The translations under genes were made by a program, and so were the position numbers. DNA of 64,000 nucleotides from Desulfovulcanus ferrireducens (GTDB lineage: Bacteria > Desulfobacterota > Desulfovibrionia > Desulfovibrionales > Desulfonatronovibrionaceae). Numbering within the stretch: position 1 is the first letter of the stretch; every line of letters begins with the position of its first letter. Shown here one piece after another: positions 25,855 through 35,321 of the stretch. The notes beneath the pieces were generated by a model. It worked only from the letters and a program-made list of their open reading frames with translations. It was not told the DNA's origin and did no database searches. The DNA lies in assembly GCF_018704065.1 (NCBI RefSeq), contig NZ_JAGUQP010000008.1, positions 29,048-93,047 of the forward strand, written 5' to 3'.

Positions 25855-26729
25855 TCGTTAGGCTTTGCCATCAATGGATATCCCATTTCTTCCCGTTGTT
25901 TGGCATAAAGTTTAGCCACTCTGGAAGCCAGATTACGCACACGGGCAATATACCCGGTTCTCTCGGTAATTGATATAGCTCCCCTTGCTTCCAGTAGATT
26001 GAATAAATGTGAACACTTCAAACAGTAATCATATGCGGGCCAGGGCAGTTCCTTCGCACACAACTCTAAACACTCCTGTTCACAGGCATTAAAAAAATTC
26101 AGAAGCATCTCGGCATTGCTGAAATCAAAGTTGTACTTGGAATGCTCTACTTCTCCCTGGTGGTGGACTTGACCATATGTTAATTCATCATTCCACTTTA
26201 GATCAAAAACAGATTCCTTCTCTTGCAGATACATGCTTATCCTTTCCAGACCATAGGTAATCTCAACACTAATGGGATCGAGGTCTATTCCGCCTACCTG
26301 CTGAAAGTAGGTAAACTGGGTAACTTCCATGCCATTTAACCACACTTCCCAGCCTAACCCCCAAGCTCCCAGGGTAGGAGATTCCCAGTCATCTTCGACA
26401 AAACGTATGTCATGCTTTTTGGCGTCGATACCCAACCCCTTGAGACTGTTTAAATAAATGGTTTGTACATCTTTTGGGGCAGGCTTTAATATAACCTGAA
26501 ACTGATAGTAGTGTTGCAAACGGTTAGGATTCTCCCCGTATCGACCGTCTGTGGGTCTGCGAGAAGGTTCAACATAAGCTACTTTCCACGGTTCCGGCCC
26601 AATTACGCGTAAAAAGGTGGCCGGATTAAAAGTTCCAGCACCCACTTCAATATCATATGGTTGCTGAATGACACAGCCATACTCAGACCAGAAGTTTTGC
26701 AAGTTTAAAATCACATCCTGAAAGTTCAT
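25851..26729 (-). CDS. glyQ: Glycyl-tRNA synthetase alpha subunit
   Basis: 292 residues from the ATG at 26729, with AAAAGGAG upstream; a TTG one codon earlier is less likely. Diagnostic segments are [62 protein letters not shown] and [16 protein letters not shown]. It carries the catalytic class II core for glycine activation. It is followed by glyS with a palindromic element between. The stop codon sits in the end of that element, so its C-terminus (AKPND) borders repeat sequence. Confidence 0.96.
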   Translation of the reverse strand: MNFQDVILNLQNFWSEYGCVIQQPYDIEVGAGTFNPATFLRVIGPEPWKVAYVEPSRRPTDGRYGENPNRLQHYYQFQVILKPAPKDVQTIYLNSLKGLGIDAKKHDIRFVEDDWESPTLGAWGLGWEVWLNGMEVTQFTYFQQVGGIDLDPISVEITYGLERISMYLQEKESVFDLKWNDELTYGQVHHQGEVEHSKYNFDFSNAEMLLNFFNACEQECLELCAKELPWPAYDYCLKCSHLFNLLEARGAISITERTGYIARVRNLASRVAKLYAKQREEMGYPLMAKPND

Positions 26730-26834
26730 CAATATCTCCTTTTCATAAGGTAAAAAGAGAAATCAGTTTATTAATCTCTTAACATTCTATTAGAGTCGCC
26801 TCTTAACTTTTTAACTTCTTTATCTTTAATTTCT

Positions 26835-26980
26835 TTAAGAGTCTGTGGCCAAACCATTTTGACTACCAGATTAGAAGTCCTGGTTTCTTGAAGGCATTTG
26901 CACCAGCATGAAAGAAAACAGGTATTGAAAAATTTATGACAAATTGTTCTCTTAAGTAAGGTTTGCCCACAGACTTTTAA
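26835..26980. repeat. 146-bp palindromic element at the recO stop codon
   Basis: The ends TTAAGAGTCTGTGGCCAAACC and GGTTTGCCCACAGACTTTTAA pair at 19 of 21 positions. The interior has TTTGCACCAGCATGAAAG. The right end contains the TAA stop of recO (26977-26979). It lies between recO and glyQ, inside a same-strand gene run. Confidence 0.7.
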
Positions 26981-27696
26981 GACAACCCCAGATGATATTG
27001 ACCAAAGGCATCCACAAGCTTGGCACAATTTTGCCGGACCTGAGGTGGAGGATTCCACACAACCCACTCCTTCGGGCCGGCTTGCTGTAGTTTGTTTAAA
27101 AAACTTATGGCCTCAAAGTTTGTTTCTATAGCTTGAGTTGCCAATTTTAAACAGCCCGGACAATAAATTTTCCCTTCAGTAAAGGCAAAATAAGGCCTAT
27201 TAATAGCCATCAAATCCTTTTTACATGAGGCACAGTAATCTAAGTAAGGTTTATAACCCTGGGCAAAAATCAACCTTGCCTTAAATAGTAAAGGAAAAAA
27301 AGAAGAAACTTCTTCTCCGTTTTCCAAAATATGCAAAGAATCCAGCAGAAGAGAATAAATGGCTGATGATTCTTCCGGATAGATATGTATATGTTGCAAA
27401 AACCTAAGGCAGTTTACAGCCATACCTAGTCTGGAATATCTATTTTTAAGTCGGATAAAAGCATTGATAAGCGTCCCTTCTTCCAGACTATAATATTTTT
27501 TTCTCGGATGTTGCCGGATTCGAAACAATACCTGGTTCAGAGTATCCAAACACCCACAGAACCTGCGCCTGCTTTTACACCCCCCAAAGGCAAATGCGGT
27601 TATAATTCCTTTTGAGGGAGATAAAAGCCTGACCCATAAGTCACTTTCCCTGAATTTACCTGTACGCAAAATAAGTACTTTCTCTGTAAATTCCAT
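26977..27696 (-). CDS. recO: DNA repair protein RecO
   Basis: 239 residues. The N-terminal OB-fold begins EFTEKVLILRTGKFRESDLWVRLLSP. The middle has RFLQHIHIYPEE. The C-terminal part has a four-Cys zinc site (YCASCKK ... YCPGC). RecO loads RecA with RecF/RecR at gaps. The start ATG lies 2 nt after the rodZ stop, so it is likely co-transcribed with rodZ. The last residues (HLGLS) are followed at once by the terminal repeat of a palindromic element that provides the stop. Confidence 0.92.
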   Translation of the reverse strand: MEFTEKVLILRTGKFRESDLWVRLLSPSKGIITAFAFGGCKSRRRFCGCLDTLNQVLFRIRQHPRKKYYSLEEGTLINAFIRLKNRYSRLGMAVNCLRFLQHIHIYPEESSAIYSLLLDSLHILENGEEVSSFFPLLFKARLIFAQGYKPYLDYCASCKKDLMAINRPYFAFTEGKIYCPGCLKLATQAIETNFEAISFLNKLQQAGPKEWVVWNPPPQVRQNCAKLVDAFGQYHLGLS

Positions 27697-27698
27697 TG

Positions 27699-28577
27699 TT
27701 AATCTGAAGAGGCAAATTCCAGGGTCTTCACCTGTCCTGACTGGGCCTGAAGAGGATAGTCTTCATCATTATAAAATAATTTTACTCCCCCGGCATTGCC
27801 CAATCTTAACCGTAAACTTTTTGTAAACTTGAGATCAATTTTTTCACCGGCACGAAGATAAAATTCTTTTTGCTCTTCATCAATTTCAGCCTGTACCCAA
27901 CAGGGTTCAAAGGCGTCGATGGTCACCTTTTCCTGTTTATCTGTCTCTTCCAGATCATTTTTAGTGGGCAGCTTCTCCTGTTTGGCGATATTGTTTTCGT
28001 TTGCCGCCGTTTCTTTGGTGTTCGAAACTTTATCATCCACACCTGATGCATTATTTGCATCCTGTTTTGGGATAGACTGACTTATAACTTCATTACCGTT
28101 TTGAGGTAGCTCGCTCTCATTTCTATGATTTTCCTGTAGTAAAGAGGAATTTTTATTTATGCTTTGCATATCTTGGTCAGGGAAGAAAACCGAGGAAATA
28201 ATCGACCAGGCAAAAAAAGCCAGGATAGCCCCCAAGGCAATAAAAAGAATCAACTTTAATAATTTAAAAAGACGTCTCTGCCTAGATTTTGTTTTAAAAG
28301 AGGTGGGTAACTCTTCCAAAAGTTCATACTCTTCATCAGCACTGTAAAGACTGGCAAACCGATCGCCTATATCTCTCCAGTCTAGGCCTAAAATTCGAGC
28401 ATAGTTTTGGACAAATCCCTTGGCATATACCGGATGGGGAAGAAGCGAGGTATCACCTTGTTCAATTGCCTTTAGTATTTGTACACTTATCTTGGTTTTT
28501 TGCTGAATTTGTTCAAGAGTCAGGCCTTGATTTTCCCTTTCTTCTTTAAGTTTTTGACCAAGCTCTAATAAATCCAT
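27699..28577 (-). CDS. rodZ: RodZ-like cell-shape protein (HTH - TM - DUF4115)
   Basis: 292 residues from the ATG at 28577 (GGGGGAGAAG just upstream; a TTG four codons earlier is less likely). Residues about 3-75 are a Cro/CI-type helix-turn-helix (LGQKLKEERENQGLTLEQIQQKTKIS...YAKGFVQNYARILGLD). Residues about 110-132 are a single membrane span (LILFIALGAILAFFAW). A Ser/Asn/Glu-rich linker leads to the C-terminal DUF4115 beta domain (FEPCWVQAEIDEEQKEFYLRAGEKI). RodZ links MreB filaments to the wall-elongation machinery. It shares its strand with recO and the SurA-like genes. Confidence 0.88.
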   Translation of the reverse strand: MDLLELGQKLKEERENQGLTLEQIQQKTKISVQILKAIEQGDTSLLPHPVYAKGFVQNYARILGLDWRDIGDRFASLYSADEEYELLEELPTSFKTKSRQRRLFKLLKLILFIALGAILAFFAWSIISSVFFPDQDMQSINKNSSLLQENHRNESELPQNGNEVISQSIPKQDANNASGVDDKVSNTKETAANENNIAKQEKLPTKNDLEETDKQEKVTIDAFEPCWVQAEIDEEQKEFYLRAGEKIDLKFTKSLRLRLGNAGGVKLFYNDEDYPLQAQSGQVKTLEFASSD

Positions 28578-28659
28578 CTTCTCCCCCAACTAATAAAGGC
28601 TTAAAACCTTTTATTTAGGTTTTAATATTTACCTAAACCCCAATTTTTAATTTTATCAT

Positions 28660-29595
28660 CTAAATCCTAATATCAATAACAGCCTTTTCTCTTAAACTAC
28701 GCATGTACTCTCTAAAGCGTTCCTCCAGTCTGGGTTGATAGATAATTTTCCGAATCTCATCTTCCACTTCCTTTAAAGGTTTTGGCTGTCCTGATAAAGA
28801 TTCTTCTACTTTGAGAATTGCACCCTTATTGTTTAAGCTAAAGACTGAAGTTATCTCCCCTTGTTTTAATCCCTTAATAGCCTGTTTCCATTCTTTAGCC
28901 AGATCTTTCCAATTAACAAAACCAAGATCACCACCGCTTTCTGCGCTTGGGCCCTGAGAAAATTTTTTCGCTGCCTGCTCAAAAGTCATTTCCCCGGCCA
29001 TTATTTTGTTCCTGATCTGTTTTGCCTCTTCCAAGGTCGGGAGCAAAATGAGCTTTAGGTGGACTTTCTTCTCAGTGTCAAAATCTTGTTTGTGCTCATT
29101 ATAATACCTTTCGATTTCTTCCTGCGTAACCACCACCTTCCGTTTGACCATGGCCCCGATAAGACGGTGTTTAATGATATTATTGCGAACCTGCCTTTTA
29201 TAATCTTCCCTGGTCAAACCCTGCAATTTAAGTTGGTTTAGAAATTGTTCTTCTGTTAAATTGTTTCTTTGCTTAAACTGACGGATAAAATTCTCAATCT
29301 CCATATCAGAGACTTCAATCTTGTACTTTTCTGCTTCCTGCCTGAGAAGTATATCATTGATCATCTGGTCCAAAAGCTGCTTTTTCAGTTCCCTTATAGC
29401 CTGCTTTTCTGCCGGACCTAATTCTTTGCCTTTAAACCTTTCCAAGTAAGGTTTAACCCGCTCATTAAGTTCAAACAGGGTAATTATCTCCCCGTTCACT
29501 ATAGCCACAATACGATCTATTATTTCTTCTGCAAAAACTGGTTTAATAAAGAGACACAAAAAAAGACAAAAATAAAAACCACTTTTCTTAAGCAT
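28660..29595 (-). CDS. SurA-like periplasmic peptidyl-prolyl isomerase/chaperone
   Basis: 311 residues. The signal peptide is at residues 1-22 (FYFCLFLCLFIKPVFA). A SurA N-terminal chaperone domain follows (IIDRIVAIVNGEIITLFELNERVKPYL; LLDQMINDILLRQEAEK; FIRQFKQRNNLTEEQFL). Residues about 175-265 form one parvulin domain (VHLKLILLP; FEQAAKKFSQGPSAESGGDLGFV; GEITSVF). SurA helps outer-membrane beta-barrel proteins fold. E. coli SurA has two parvulin domains; this has one, as is usual in deltaproteobacteria. It is paired with another SurA-like lipoprotein encoded 6 nt upstream. Confidence 0.88.
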   Translation of the reverse strand: MLKKSGFYFCLFLCLFIKPVFAEEIIDRIVAIVNGEIITLFELNERVKPYLERFKGKELGPAEKQAIRELKKQLLDQMINDILLRQEAEKYKIEVSDMEIENFIRQFKQRNNLTEEQFLNQLKLQGLTREDYKRQVRNNIIKHRLIGAMVKRKVVVTQEEIERYYNEHKQDFDTEKKVHLKLILLPTLEEAKQIRNKIMAGEMTFEQAAKKFSQGPSAESGGDLGFVNWKDLAKEWKQAIKGLKQGEITSVFSLNNKGAILKVEESLSGQPKPLKEVEDEIRKIIYQPRLEERFREYMRSLREKAVIDIRI

Positions 29596-29601
29596 AATTT
29601 T

Positions 29602-30564
29602 TTAATTCTCCTCCCTGACATTATCACTTTCTTTTTTCTTCAATAACATTACATTGATTTTAATTTCAGCCTTTTGCAAAGTATCTTCTACCCACTCCAA
29701 AAATAACCTACGTATTTTTTCCTGGATTAATTTTTCTTCAATAATTGAATAAGCCTGAAAAGGCTCCAAAAGACTGGCCTGTTCTTTTTTTAAGACAACA
29801 AGAAAATAAAAACTTTTTTTATCGTTTTTTATCTTACTACATTCACCTGGCTTTAGTTTTTTAATTTCACCGGCCCAAATCATGGGCAATTGATCAACAC
29901 GCATAAAGTATTCATGAATAATCATATCAGGAAATTTTTTGCGTAACTCTTCTACTTCAGTTTTCTTTTTATAACTAATTAAAGCTTTTTTTATCTTTCC
30001 CTGATCAGGAGAAGAAAAAACTAAAAATTTTATTCGTTCAGGAAGATAAAATTCGGATAAATTTTTTTGGTAGTAATCTTGAACTTCCTGAAAATCTATT
30101 TTTACCCTGGGTCTTAAAACTTCTTGAATAAATTTTTCCCAGGAAATTCTGAGTCTAAGTTGCTCCCGCCAATAATTTAAATCAATGTACTCTTCAATAA
30201 GTATTTTTTCAAACTCATCCGGAGGGTAATCCTGACGCACCTCTTCTTCTCTGGCTTTTAGTTCTTTATCAGTAACCTCCAGCCCCCTGACCGCTAACTC
30301 TTGTTCAACTAATTTATACAAAATAAGGTTTGTCAGAATTTGACCATATTCCTGCTGCAAATGCTCTACACTTGGAGGCAGAGTTTCCCCCCACTCCAGG
30401 TGTAAAAAATCATAGTTGGCCTCCAATTGGTGGAGATAAATAGGACTCCCATTAACCAAAGCCACAACTCCTGGTTCCTGGCCACTGTTATTACAAGCCA
30501 TATTAAACCACAGAAGTAATGTGAGGAGCAAATATAAAAAAATAAAGTTGAATTTCCTTACCAT
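29602..30564 (-). CDS. SurA/PpiC-like lipoprotein chaperone
   Basis: 320 residues. A hydrophobic N-terminus (FIFLYLLLTLLLWFNMAC) ends in a Cys at about residue 24, which resembles a lipobox with a non-ideal -3 residue. A SurA-N-like helical domain follows (VALVNGSPIYLHQLEANYDFL; LTNLILYKLVEQELAVRG). A degenerate parvulin-like region comes after it (KFLVFSSPDQGKIKKAL, then LPMIWAGEIKKLKPGE). Catalytic parvulin residues are poorly conserved, so it may be a chaperone without isomerase activity. It lies between mfd and the SurA-like gene, an order I recall from Desulfovibrio-type genomes. Confidence 0.75.
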   Translation of the reverse strand: MVRKFNFIFLYLLLTLLLWFNMACNNSGQEPGVVALVNGSPIYLHQLEANYDFLHLEWGETLPPSVEHLQQEYGQILTNLILYKLVEQELAVRGLEVTDKELKAREEEVRQDYPPDEFEKILIEEYIDLNYWREQLRLRISWEKFIQEVLRPRVKIDFQEVQDYYQKNLSEFYLPERIKFLVFSSPDQGKIKKALISYKKKTEVEELRKKFPDMIIHEYFMRVDQLPMIWAGEIKKLKPGECSKIKNDKKSFYFLVVLKKEQASLLEPFQAYSIIEEKLIQEKIRRLFLEWVEDTLQKAEIKINVMLLKKKESDNVREEN

Positions 30565-30647
30565 ATCACGCTTCGCTGTTATTTGTTCACCTCGTTCATG
30601 TAATTACACCTTCACTATCCACTGACCATCCTACCTAGTCAACTACT

Positions 30648-30690
30648 CACCTACTCAACTACTCAACCAAAGTGCATCTATCAGATGCAC
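30648..30690. repeat. 43-bp repeat: ACTCAAC-type run plus GTGCATCTATCAGATGCAC palindrome, copy 1
   Basis: Identical to 49324-49366, 18.7 kb away. A short tandem of CTACTCAMC units leads into a perfect 8-bp stem (GTGCATCT/AGATGCAC-type). It lies just after the mfd 3' end at 30702. Confidence 0.75.
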
Positions 30691-30701
30691 TCTATACCCA
30701 T

Positions 30702-33700
30702 TCACTCATTTATCAAACTAACCAACTCGTCCAATTTTGTCGCTGCTGTATCCAATGCTTCGGCAATAGATTGATCAGACCTTAAACGCAACTCCAATTT
30801 TGCCGGAGGTAGTAAGCGGGCCACTTTCTGATTCTCCTCGATCCACTTAACCAGAGCCAGAGGGTTAATCTTCTGCATATCTTCTGGCCAGGACAAAACC
30901 AATTTCTGCTCGAAAAGTTCTGCTCTGATTATACCTAAAAGTGAAAGTTTTTGTTTAACTTTGAGCACCTGGATAAAAGTTTCCAATTCCGCTGGTATCT
31001 TGCCGAAACGATCCCGGATTTCCGCCTTTATCTCGTCAAAATCCCGCTCTGTAGTGCAAGAAGACAACATCTTATAATATTTAAGTCTTTCACTACTATC
31101 AATTATATACTCTTCAGGTATATGGGCAGTAAAACCAATATTCAGTTCCGGTTCAACTTCCCTGATCCTAGATTCTCCCTTAAGCTTACGCACCTCCTCA
31201 TCAAGCATTTCCAGAAAAAGATCCAGACCAACCTTACCTATATGGCCAGACTGAGCCTCGCCAAGAATATTTCCTGCCCCGCGCAACCGCAGATCTTGCA
31301 TGGCTATCTGGAACCCAGCTCCTAAATAGTCCATCTCCAAAATAATTTGCATTCTTTTCCTAGCCTGTTCTGAAAGCCGGTCAAGAGCAGGAACTATAAA
31401 ATAGGCATAGGCCTGCTCGCCAGAGCGTCCAACCCTGCCTCGTAATTGATATAATTGGCCCAAACCGAACAACTGGGCTTGATCCACAATCAATGTGTTG
31501 GCTTTAGGAAAATCAAGGCCGGATTCGATAATAGACGTGCAGACCAAAATATCGACTTCCTGGTGCCAGAACCTGTGCATAGTCTCTTCCAGGTCCTTTT
31601 CCGGCATCTGGCCATGGGCTTTGGCTACTCTGGCTTCCGGAGCTAGTTGACTCACAAAATTAACGACCTGATCAAGCCCCTGGACACGATTATAGACCCA
31701 AAAGACCTGTCCTCCTCGCTCAAGTTCCCGGAGGAGTACTTCCTTCAAAAATTTCGGATCGCGCTCTATAATTGCGGTCTGCACCGGTTTGCGTTCAGCA
31801 GGCGGAGTTTCTATAACACTTAGTGTTCTGATTCCGGACAATGAAAGCTGCAATGTCCGGGGAATGGGAGTTGCCGTTAAGGTTAGAACATCAATATTCT
31901 GGCGAAGCTTTTTTAATTTTTCTTTGTGCTTGACTCCAAAGCGTTGTTCTTCGTCCAAAATAAGTAAAGACAATTTAGGCAGAAACACATCCCCGGATAA
32001 AAGACGATGTGTTCCGATTAAGATATCTATTTCTCCTCTTTTCGCTGCTTGAACAATAAGCTTTTGTCTTGCTTTGGGGACAAACCTGCTCAACATGGCA
32101 ACTTTAACGCCAAAATCTTCCATTCTCTGCCGAAAATTCTGGTAATGTTGCTCAGCTAGAACTGTGGTTGGGCAAAGCAAAGCCACCTGTTTACCATCTA
32201 TTACAGCCCGAAATGCCGCGCGCATGGCTACTTCTGTCTTGCCAAACCCCACATCTCCACAAACTAGACGATCCATAGGCTCGGGGCGTTCCATATCGGC
32301 CAGAACCTCTTTGATAGCCTTTTCCTGATCAGGAGTTTCATCAAAACCAAAACTGGCCTCGAATTCAAAGTAAAGTTCACTTGGAGCACCATAGCTAAAT
32401 CCTTTTGCCACCTTGCGATAGGCATACATGTTGACAAGATCACGAGCTATCTTGGCAATTGCCTTACGAACACGATCTTTAGTTTTTTGCCATCCCGAAC
32501 CACCGAGTTTATCCAAGCCAGGGCTAATCCCTTCCGGCCCTTTGTATTTTTGAACAAGATTCAATCGATCCACAGGAAGGTATAGTTTATCGCCTCCTGC
32601 ATATAAGAGAAGAAGATAATCATTGGCTACTGATCCAACCTTAATCCGTTTTAGGCCCCCAAACCGGGCTAACCCATAGTCTCTGTGTACCAGCAGATCA
32701 TTCTCAGCAATCTCTTCAAAACTGGTCAGTCCCTTGAAATCTACTGCTCTCCTCTTGGGACGCTGTCCTTTGTCTGGTTGGAGAACATCTTCTGCCAAAA
32801 TCAGGATGTGGTTCCACTCCAGAACCATGCCCTGAGAAAGATTGGAAACCAGAGCAAACAAACCTTTTTTTTGTGGAGTATAATTTGTGACTGGAAAAAT
32901 TTTTTCTTCGGCAATTAGCTGTAAAAATTTTTGTCTGGACTTTTGATTATGAAAGGAAAGTATGACTTGGTTATATGTTTCTTTCCACTCTTTTAGAGCC
33001 TGGAGCAAGGCAGACCAGGGTCTGGCCTTATGCTCTGGCTTCCAGAAGAGATCAAAAAAAGATGTGACTTTCTTTTCCGGAAGCTCAATATAAGCCTGTT
33101 CTGTTTTCTGGCCCATAACCAGGCTGTCAAAAAAAACCCGGGGTCTTTTTTCCCAGACAGTATGAACATGGGCCGGGGCATGGACGATCTCACGCAAAGG
33201 CAACTCAACCGTATCAGCCCACTCCTGCCAGGACCAGTAAGCTTCGTCCAGACGTGAACGAAAATTTGCCCCATCAACAAGTAAAAAATAAGTTTTGTCT
33301 GTTAAGAAGTGCTCCAGAGTGGCTGGTTTCTCGTAATATAATCCTGGTAGAAAGGAGTGATTATTTTCTTCCAGGGCGCTAAAAAAAGTGAACTTTTGTT
33401 CTTTGGAAATCTCTCCTGTAACCCAAAGCTTTTCAATTTTTTTCTTTGCCTCCTGTTTATAGGCTTCTTCCATAAGGTCGGGGGCAACAGGCAAAATAAG
33501 TGTTTCCTGGAGTTCCTGCTTTGAGCGTTGCGAAATGGGCTCAAATAAACGTATATTTTCAATAAAATCGCCAAAAAATTCTATACGAACCGGATGAACA
33601 TACCCAGGGGTATAGACATCAAGTATGTCTCCCCGCCGGGAAATTTTTCCTTGACTGCTAACCATGGAAACCCGCTCATATCCCCAGGTGATCAGTTTCT

Positions 33701-34151
33701 CCAATAATTTCTCTAAAGGGTACTCTTCGCCAGCAGCTAAATACAAAAAACTATTTTCAACTACTTCCTTAGGAGGAAAAAGAGCCAGGAAGTTATCCAC
33801 AGATGAAACTATAGCTTTAGGCGTGTTTTTATTGGTCAGATTGAATAAAGCCGACCATCTCTGGGCCCAAACCTGTTTGGAATCTTTTTCCGGAATAAAA
33901 TCCGGAAAAAATACCCAGGCCTGTTCCCAAAAATTAGCAATAGCGTCTTCTTTTTTAGTAGCAAGTAAATTAATTATGGCTTTATACTGGGGCAAATCAG
34001 TACTTGAAGGTAAAACAAGAGCAACATCTTTACCCTGACTCAAAAGATAATAGGCCAAATAAATATGAGTGGCCGGCCCGGACTTAAATATCCGGCAAAT
34101 ATCACCACCGTTTAATCTATCCAATATTTTCTTTAAATGAATTTCCAACAA
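30702..34151 (-). CDS. mfd: Transcription-repair coupling factor Mfd
   Basis: 1149 residues, typical Mfd length. The N-terminal UvrB-homology module covers residues about 1-340. The RNA polymerase-interacting domain lies at about 470-545 (HRDYGLARFGGLKRI). The RecG-like translocase follows with Walker A (DVGFGKTEVAM), DEEQ box (LLILDEEQRFGV), TATPIPRTL and the C-terminal helicase half (TSIIESGLDFPKANTLIVDQA; QLRGRVGRS). The TRCF C-domain is present (IPEEYIIDSSERLKYYKML). Mfd removes stalled polymerase and recruits UvrA. The only available start is TTG at 34151, as TAA stands two codons upstream and AAAGG a little further. Confidence 0.96.
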   Translation of the reverse strand: MLEIHLKKILDRLNGGDICRIFKSGPATHIYLAYYLLSQGKDVALVLPSSTDLPQYKAIINLLATKKEDAIANFWEQAWVFFPDFIPEKDSKQVWAQRWSALFNLTNKNTPKAIVSSVDNFLALFPPKEVVENSFLYLAAGEEYPLEKLLEKLITWGYERVSMVSSQGKISRRGDILDVYTPGYVHPVRIEFFGDFIENIRLFEPISQRSKQELQETLILPVAPDLMEEAYKQEAKKKIEKLWVTGEISKEQKFTFFSALEENNHSFLPGLYYEKPATLEHFLTDKTYFLLVDGANFRSRLDEAYWSWQEWADTVELPLREIVHAPAHVHTVWEKRPRVFFDSLVMGQKTEQAYIELPEKKVTSFFDLFWKPEHKARPWSALLQALKEWKETYNQVILSFHNQKSRQKFLQLIAEEKIFPVTNYTPQKKGLFALVSNLSQGMVLEWNHILILAEDVLQPDKGQRPKRRAVDFKGLTSFEEIAENDLLVHRDYGLARFGGLKRIKVGSVANDYLLLLYAGGDKLYLPVDRLNLVQKYKGPEGISPGLDKLGGSGWQKTKDRVRKAIAKIARDLVNMYAYRKVAKGFSYGAPSELYFEFEASFGFDETPDQEKAIKEVLADMERPEPMDRLVCGDVGFGKTEVAMRAAFRAVIDGKQVALLCPTTVLAEQHYQNFRQRMEDFGVKVAMLSRFVPKARQKLIVQAAKRGEIDILIGTHRLLSGDVFLPKLSLLILDEEQRFGVKHKEKLKKLRQNIDVLTLTATPIPRTLQLSLSGIRTLSVIETPPAERKPVQTAIIERDPKFLKEVLLRELERGGQVFWVYNRVQGLDQVVNFVSQLAPEARVAKAHGQMPEKDLEETMHRFWHQEVDILVCTSIIESGLDFPKANTLIVDQAQLFGLGQLYQLRGRVGRSGEQAYAYFIVPALDRLSEQARKRMQIILEMDYLGAGFQIAMQDLRLRGAGNILGEAQSGHIGKVGLDLFLEMLDEEVRKLKGESRIREVEPELNIGFTAHIPEEYIIDSSERLKYYKMLSSCTTERDFDEIKAEIRDRFGKIPAELETFIQVLKVKQKLSLLGIIRAELFEQKLVLSWPEDMQKINPLALVKWIEENQKVARLLPPAKLELRLRSDQSIAEALDTAATKLDELVSLINE

Positions 34152-34233
34152 AGCTTATAACCTTTAAATCGTGATGCTTAACTAGTTTAAATAGAAATTG
34201 GGTGACACATTTATCACCCCAGGTTAAACATAA

Positions 34234-34254
34234 AAGCCGCCCTGGAGGCGGCTT
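34234..34254 (-). terminator. Terminator downstream of cheW
   Basis: An 8-bp stem AAGCCGCC/GGCGGCTT is followed on the minus strand by a short T-rich stretch. It lies about 35 nt beyond the cheW stop and ahead of mfd. Confidence 0.7.
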
Positions 34255-34288
34255 AAAAATAAGTTTTTTTTCAAAAAAAAATAATAGC

Positions 34289-34765
34289 CTAAACTTGGCT
34301 TAAAACATCCTTCTCCTCACGGCTGAGCAGACGGTCCAAGTCCAGAAGGATCAACAACCTATCATCCAGCTTGCCAACACCACTAATATATTCAGAATCC
34401 AGACCGGCCACTACTGGTGGGGGCGGCTCAACAGTATCAGCAGGAATACGTAAAACTTCAGATACTGAATCTACGATAAAACCTACGATCATGTTATTGA
34501 TCTCGATGACAATAATTCGAGTGTTCTTATCGTGCACCTTTGAATCCATCCCAAACCTTTTGCGCAAATCAATGATGGGGATGACTTTACCCCTCAAATT
34601 AATCACTCCTTCCACAAAATCAGGGGCTTTGGGTACTCTGGTTATCTCCAACATACGGATAATTTCCTGTACCTTAAGGATTTCTACACCAAACTCTTCA
34701 TCCCCGATATTAAAGGTGACTAATTGTAAAAGCTCAACATCTTTTTTTCTCAATTCTTCAGTCAT
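34289..34765 (-). CDS. cheW: CheW-like chemotaxis coupling protein
   Basis: A 158-residue single-domain CheW. Two SH3-like barrels include LLQLVTFNIGDEEFGVEILKVQEI, APDFVEGVINLRGKVIPIIDLRKRFG, IVGFIVDSVSEVLRI and ISGVGKLDDRLLILLDLDRLL. It bridges chemoreceptors and CheA. An MCP gene is encoded 1.1 kb to the right on the same strand, which fits one signalling set, though no cheA is in the window. CAGGAGAAAG precedes the ATG. Confidence 0.93.
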   Translation of the reverse strand: MTEELRKKDVELLQLVTFNIGDEEFGVEILKVQEIIRMLEITRVPKAPDFVEGVINLRGKVIPIIDLRKRFGMDSKVHDKNTRIIVIEINNMIVGFIVDSVSEVLRIPADTVEPPPPVVAGLDSEYISGVGKLDDRLLILLDLDRLLSREEKDVLSQV

Positions 34766-35017
34766 AGCTTTCTCCTGCTGGATGAGGATTCTAAAAACTT
34801 ATCCAAAGCAAAAATTCAATATCCTCAATAAGTTTTATATTACTATAGCTTACTTCTTTTCTTCTTTTTTATCAACCAAGCTTTTTAAGGCAGCCCACTA
34901 GAAATAAAAACAAATAAATTAAATGAGTTAAAATTTATTTGCCAAAAAACACATTAATTTGTAAAAGCTTTCTAACTTATACGAAGAGACAAAAAGTTAA
35001 AGGAGGATTTAACGCTA

Positions 35018-35239
35018 ATGGCTCAATTTTTGCCACAGTTGGATGATTACCCCCTGGAGGAACAATTAAAGACTCTTGGAGATGAAGAGTTGTTGGACTT
35101 CTGGGAAGAAAGTCAGTTTTTGAACAAATATTTGGAGGATGAAGGCCACAAACCCAAAGGCCTATCGAATACTAATTATGAAAAGCTGATTGTACAGGAA
35201 CTTCAAATCAGAACTTGTATGCGATACTTAATAAAATAG
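35018..35239 (+). CDS. Small acidic protein of unknown function
   Basis: 73 residues, with a strong ribosome site (AAAGGAGG about 10 nt before the ATG) and a perfect terminator palindrome about 50 nt after the stop. These two signals make it a credible gene. The protein is acidic, largely alpha-helical in appearance (LEEQLKTLGDEELLDFWEE; LIVQELQIRTCMRYLI), with no signal peptide or membrane span. I do not recognise a family. Its neighbours are a CheW and an RRM protein on the opposite strand, which offers no clue to function. Confidence 0.65.
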   Translation: MAQFLPQLDDYPLEEQLKTLGDEELLDFWEESQFLNKYLEDEGHKPKGLSNTNYEKLIVQELQIRTCMRYLIK

Positions 35240-35288
35240 AGGAAAAGCTAAAGGTTAATGTTGAAAATAATAAACAGCAGGGTCATTC

Positions 35289-35316
35289 AAAAAGCCCGCT
35301 TTAAAGCGGGCTTTTT
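35289..35316. terminator. Bidirectional terminator
   Basis: A perfect 28-bp palindrome, AAAAAGCCCGCTTT and its complement, with T-runs on both strands. It serves the converging small-protein gene (plus) and the RRM gene (minus). Confidence 0.92.
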
Positions 35317-35321
35317 GTTCT

